From Prostheceraeus crozeri (lineage: Eukaryota > Platyhelminthes > Polycladida > Euryleptidae): DNA of 64,000 nt. Each line of letters begins with the position of its first letter. Position 1 is the first letter of the stretch. Positions 61,086-64,000 of this stretch are shown here, piece after piece. Where the stretch lies: contig CAJQUW010007530.1 of the NCBI GenBank assembly GCA_907163375.1, positions 186,001 through 250,000 on the forward strand, read 5' to 3'. The notes beneath the pieces are model-generated. The model had not been told where the DNA came from, ran no database searches, and saw nothing but the letters and a program-made list of their open reading frames with translations. Made by a program: the position numbers and the translations under genes.

Positions 61086-61961
61086 AAGATTGATCACAGC
61101 CTAAATATTTTCGAAATATGTAATTTATCAAAATATCTTGATAATATGCCCACTTGTATACATGCTTCATATCCAAAGTATTTAACCGTTCAATCCACTT
61201 TCGCATCACAAATGTTCCATGCATCTCATTGCTCATTCGATACATCATAATCTGAAATACGATAATTCATACGACGGTCATTAATCTAGACTTATCCCTT
61301 TCACACAGACTTATTACGGCAGAGCTCTGTGAGGAGATATTTTTTGACACTTCGTGTCAATAAAAGTTTCGTTTTGATATTCAATTTGGTATCAACAAAA
61401 ATAGGAATATTTACATGATGTCACTAGTGATTGTTATCACAACGTACTCGTACATGTAGCGCCACTCAAATATATCAGTTCATCTATGTACATTGCAATC
61501 TAATTCCTGAATTATAATCTTGTCCTCGTGCAATTTTCTACTCACGCGTTGCGCATGCTTATTCCATTTGCACAACTTAACTAATTGTCTCTCTACGAGT
61601 TAAATAGGTAGCACAAAAAGGATAGTCAAGAATTATAACACGAAACAGAATCGTTTAATTTTTTAGAACCTTATGCATTTGTGGAACATGAACTTTGATT
61701 ATAAGATAATTTTGATGAGGTCACATGTCTATTTATCATATGACAAGTGATCTGATACACTTCAATCTTCATAACAAATCTTAACAACAATTTTGATACT
61801 GTAAGACCTCTACCTAGATAGACCTAGAATCTTGAATGAAAATGAAACTAAAGATGATATCAGAAAAGGAAACTGCACTCACATCATTCACCCTTGCAGC
61901 ATGTGGGTCAGGTGGGTCGTGGGTCAAGTTTCGTTGACCCGCTTCCAACTCTGATAGATGT

Positions 61962-62693
61962 CATCCTAATGAATTCCCATCAGGGCTCGTGAATCTTAAA
62001 ATCTAGGCCCGGGCCGGTTCCAACTAAGCTTAGAGCTGGATTAATCAATCAAAATCATAATCAATTAACTTTTTGAGGCTGATCATGATCATAACAACGT
62101 CATTGAAATTTGGTTCAATCATTAATCTCAATCATAATCAAGGTTTTTGAAAATTTAATCAATCATTGATCAGAAGCAAAATCACGTTAAGTAATCAGCA
62201 AATTTGATTTTAGTCATCCGAACATAAGTTGAGATCAGATCACGGTCACCGATGGCAGAGTGACAGCTGGACTACGTAAGGACTGAAAGGACACAATGTC
62301 GCAGAGAGGACCATTCCTTGATGCACGGTCATGAACATGCGTCCACGCCTCGTCATAGAATATCTTCCCAACATGAATTCAATGTTTTTGTCAATTTGTA
62401 CGCTATGATGGGGATTGACAAAATCGAATAATAACAGCAATACTAATTCAGTAAGCTTATTAATTGTACAAGGAAATGAGTTTAGATAAAAAATTCTATC
62501 ACTGCATGCATGGTAAACATCTCTATCACGATTCAAATTATGACTTAAACGCACTATAGTGATCACTGACCCGACAAAGCGTCTGAAAGCGGTAATCAGC
62601 ATCATTTTCAACCTACCCAGCCTTCATGACAAAGCGTCTGACACACATTAATCATAGTCCCAATTTCGAATACCATAATCATAATCAAGCAGG
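61962..62693. other. No gene recognised
   Basis: AATCATAATCA-rich simple sequence at about 62,040-62,170 and again at 62,640-62,690. I see no supported gene. Confidence 0.4.
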
Positions 62694-63249
62694 GATGCGG
62701 AGTCGGAGTCCCGGAGTCCTATCATTTTTGCTAGAGTCGGAGTCCTATTAAATGATAGGACTGCGGACTCCGGCCTATAACTAGACCCGAAATATAATAC
62801 ACACAAATTATTTATCCTCGTGCATAGCTGTCACTGTCTTGATGTCTTCTTTCTCCGTCAAACAAATGTACAGAGACAGCAGTGCATTCAGAGCTTGTGA
62901 TAGTTGAGGCAATGAACCGTGAAAGTGAAAAAGGATTGTCCTTTCACTCGGCGATTTAGTAGAGAAGACAAGCCTTCCTAGCCTCGATCACACTTGCACG
63001 ACAAGGGTCACATCTGAGACAAAATGAAATACTAGTTTGTTTGAGAACATTATCCTCTTACCCTCACGTTAATCGTGTGTGATGGGTCCTCTAAAGAGCA
63101 TATTAAAGAGCACATTTTTTGGAGAAAGATTTTCCTGTCTGATAGAGACTGTAGAAAAACCGTGTGAAGCACACATCAACAAGATGGGAGGAACCGAGTC
63201 GTGTGCATCCAACTTAAAGCGACATTTGATCAACTTTCATCGAAAATGA
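62694..63249 (+). mobile_element. hAT-type 5' relic with BED-like finger
   Basis: It opens with a hAT-like terminus CAGGGATGCGGAGTCGG and a GGAGTCCTATCATTT / AAATGATAGGACT foldback. A 55-codon frame at 63,082-63,249 contains SCASNLKRHLINFHRK, the end of a BED-type zinc finger as found at the N-terminus of hAT transposases. No catalytic domain follows, so it is a 5' fragment. Confidence 0.4.
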
Positions 63250-63649
63250 TTGATAATTGATACAGCACTGATCACTAAAGATAGGTTCAGATAAGCCTAT
63301 AATGATCTACGATGTATAGGTTGACATTTTATTCAAAAAGCTAGGCTACATACGTGGTGTGATCCAAAATGTCCCGGACTAACCTACTTGCAGATAACCT
63401 GTGATAACGAATACTACTTCAGATGTAAATTTAGGTCTTTAAGGCATGAGAAATATGGTTGCCGAAATTTTTCCGGTCAGTTTTCTATTTTTTCAAAATT
63501 TTCAAACATTTTTGTCTGAATTTCAAGATTTTCCTATAAATTCTAGCGATTTAGAATTAATATATTTAGATTAACTTGACAGTTAAGCTATCACTAATAA
63601 CCTGACTAATAATTAACGGAAAAACAAATGTTTTGTTCCAGAAAACAGT
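63250..63649. other. AT-rich DNA, possibly including a mariner terminus
   Basis: A GTGATCCAAAATGTCCCGG segment near 63,360 resembles a mariner end and would bound the transposase fragment to its right; not proven, as the other end is outside the window. Confidence 0.3.
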
Positions 63650-64000
63650 TTACTTTTCAATGTATGAGCCGTTAGCATTCGTCACTTTTTGCCAACGAAG
63701 TCTCAATTCACAAAAAGCTTTATGAAAAAATTCCGGTGTCAAAGAATCAAAAAACTCAGTAACTGCATCCCGCAGTTCAACTGGCGATTCAAAATGGTGT
63801 CCACGAAGATGCTTTTTGAGGAATCTAAACAGATAGAAGTCACTTGGGGCCAAGTCAGGTGAATAAGGAGGATGGCTCAATAGTTGAAATCCGTTTCTCG
63901 TTAAGGCATTGGTTGTCTCCTGCGAGGTGTGAATCGGAGCATTGTCATGAAGCAAGTAGAGGGGAATGTTTCGTGGCTTTCTTATTTTCTTCCTCGCTTC
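63650..64000 (-). CDS. mariner (DD34D) transposase, C-terminal part, cut by window edge
   Basis: The frame is open from its stop at 63,650 to the window's right edge. LLHDNAPIHTSQETTNAL gives the second catalytic Asp and HPPYSPDLAPSDFYLFRFLK the third (34 residues between), the mariner signature. LRLRWQKVTNANGSYIE is the usual C-terminus. The upstream half of the gene lies outside the window, so its state cannot be judged; the visible part has no break. Confidence 0.9.
   Translation of the reverse strand, partial: EARKKIRKPRNIPLYLLHDNAPIHTSQETTNALTRNGFQLLSHPPYSPDLAPSDFYLFRFLKKHLRGHHFESPVELRDAVTEFFDSLTPEFFHKAFCELRLRWQKVTNANGSYIEK

Larger units (their letters stand above)
30609..61953. mobile_element. 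Nonautonomous hAT-type element split by the second Polinton
   Basis: The ends CAGAGTTGGAAG and CTTCCAACTCTG fit hAT termini, and the 8-bp duplication ATAGATGT lies outside both (30,601-30,608 and 61,954-61,961). Its own DNA is 30,609-31,253 plus 61,092-61,953, about 1.5 kb. Both ends carry GTGGGTCAGGTGGGTCGTGG-type short tandem repeats, and the left end also has an internal inverted copy closing at about 30,750. No transposase is visible; the rest of both arms is featureless. Confidence 0.8.

Noticed and set aside
61345-61359. TGACAC-TTC-GTGTCA hairpin as a double-hairpin family member
   Set aside because: It has a three-base loop but no matching partner hairpin or ATC/GAT borders; likewise the hairpin at 33,451-33,495. 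Both lie outside the AT-rich element.
62246-62611. Minus-strand 121-residue frame
   Set aside because: Composition and lack of any motif suggest chance; an FDFVNPHH stretch loosely resembles a Polinton protein but does not extend.

Overview
The window looks like nuclear DNA of an invertebrate animal. Evidence: a Penelope-like retroelement with a hammerhead ribozyme, piggyBac, pogo, mariner-type and hAT DNA transposons, two Polinton (Maverick) elements, a short interstitial TTAGGG-type array and GT-AG introns. I recognise no ordinary host gene, tRNA gene, rRNA gene or CRISPR array. It is a repeat-dense locus of nested mobile elements. The species cannot be told from the sequence.

Positions 1 to about 15,220: a very AT-rich Polinton/adintovirus-like element, cut by the left edge. 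It carries a protein-primed family B DNA polymerase, packaging ATPase, double jelly-roll major capsid protein, penton-like fragment, fibre-like coiled coil, two small glycine/alanine-rich virion-type proteins, a phospholipase A2-integrase fusion and an adenain-like protease. Left-arm genes run on the minus strand and right-arm genes mostly on the plus strand. Its frames are long and open, so it looks young. Its genes and spacers, and the sequence just past its right end (to 16,414), are peppered with tiny GC-rich double-hairpin repeats. Two subfamilies have an exact 32-bp unit bounded by ATC and GAT, and several copies lie in frame inside genes.

15.2-30.6 kb: decayed and simple sequence holding a protease-start relic, a hAT-type nonautonomous family present as two inverted copies with perfect 8-bp target duplications (17,280-18,821 and 28,728-30,457; the first contains a TA-flanked MITE), a piggyBac element (19,818-22,795), a Penelope-like 3' fragment with ribozyme (about 23,455-24,180), a pogo-like element (24,239-27,864) and a near-perfect palindrome with 180-bp arms (27,884-28,253).

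30.6-62.0 kb: a stack of insertions. A short nonautonomous hAT-type element (outer ends 30,609 and 61,953, target duplication ATAGATGT) received a 29.8-kb Polinton (31,254-61,085, duplication AAGATT). That Polinton was then hit by a hAT element (37,796-40,942), a DD41D mariner-type element (41,486-43,556) and a Gypsy-class LTR element (51,919-56,099) with LTRs identical by eye. Besides the usual replication, capsid, packaging and integration genes, this Polinton carries an apparent TATA-binding-protein-like gene, a UBA plus RING module resembling inhibitor-of-apoptosis proteins, a seven-coding-exon gene with only phase-0 introns, and a recurring TATATAAGG-type core promoter.

62-64 kb: a hAT-like 5' relic with a BED-type finger, and a mariner (DD34D) transposase fragment running off the right edge.
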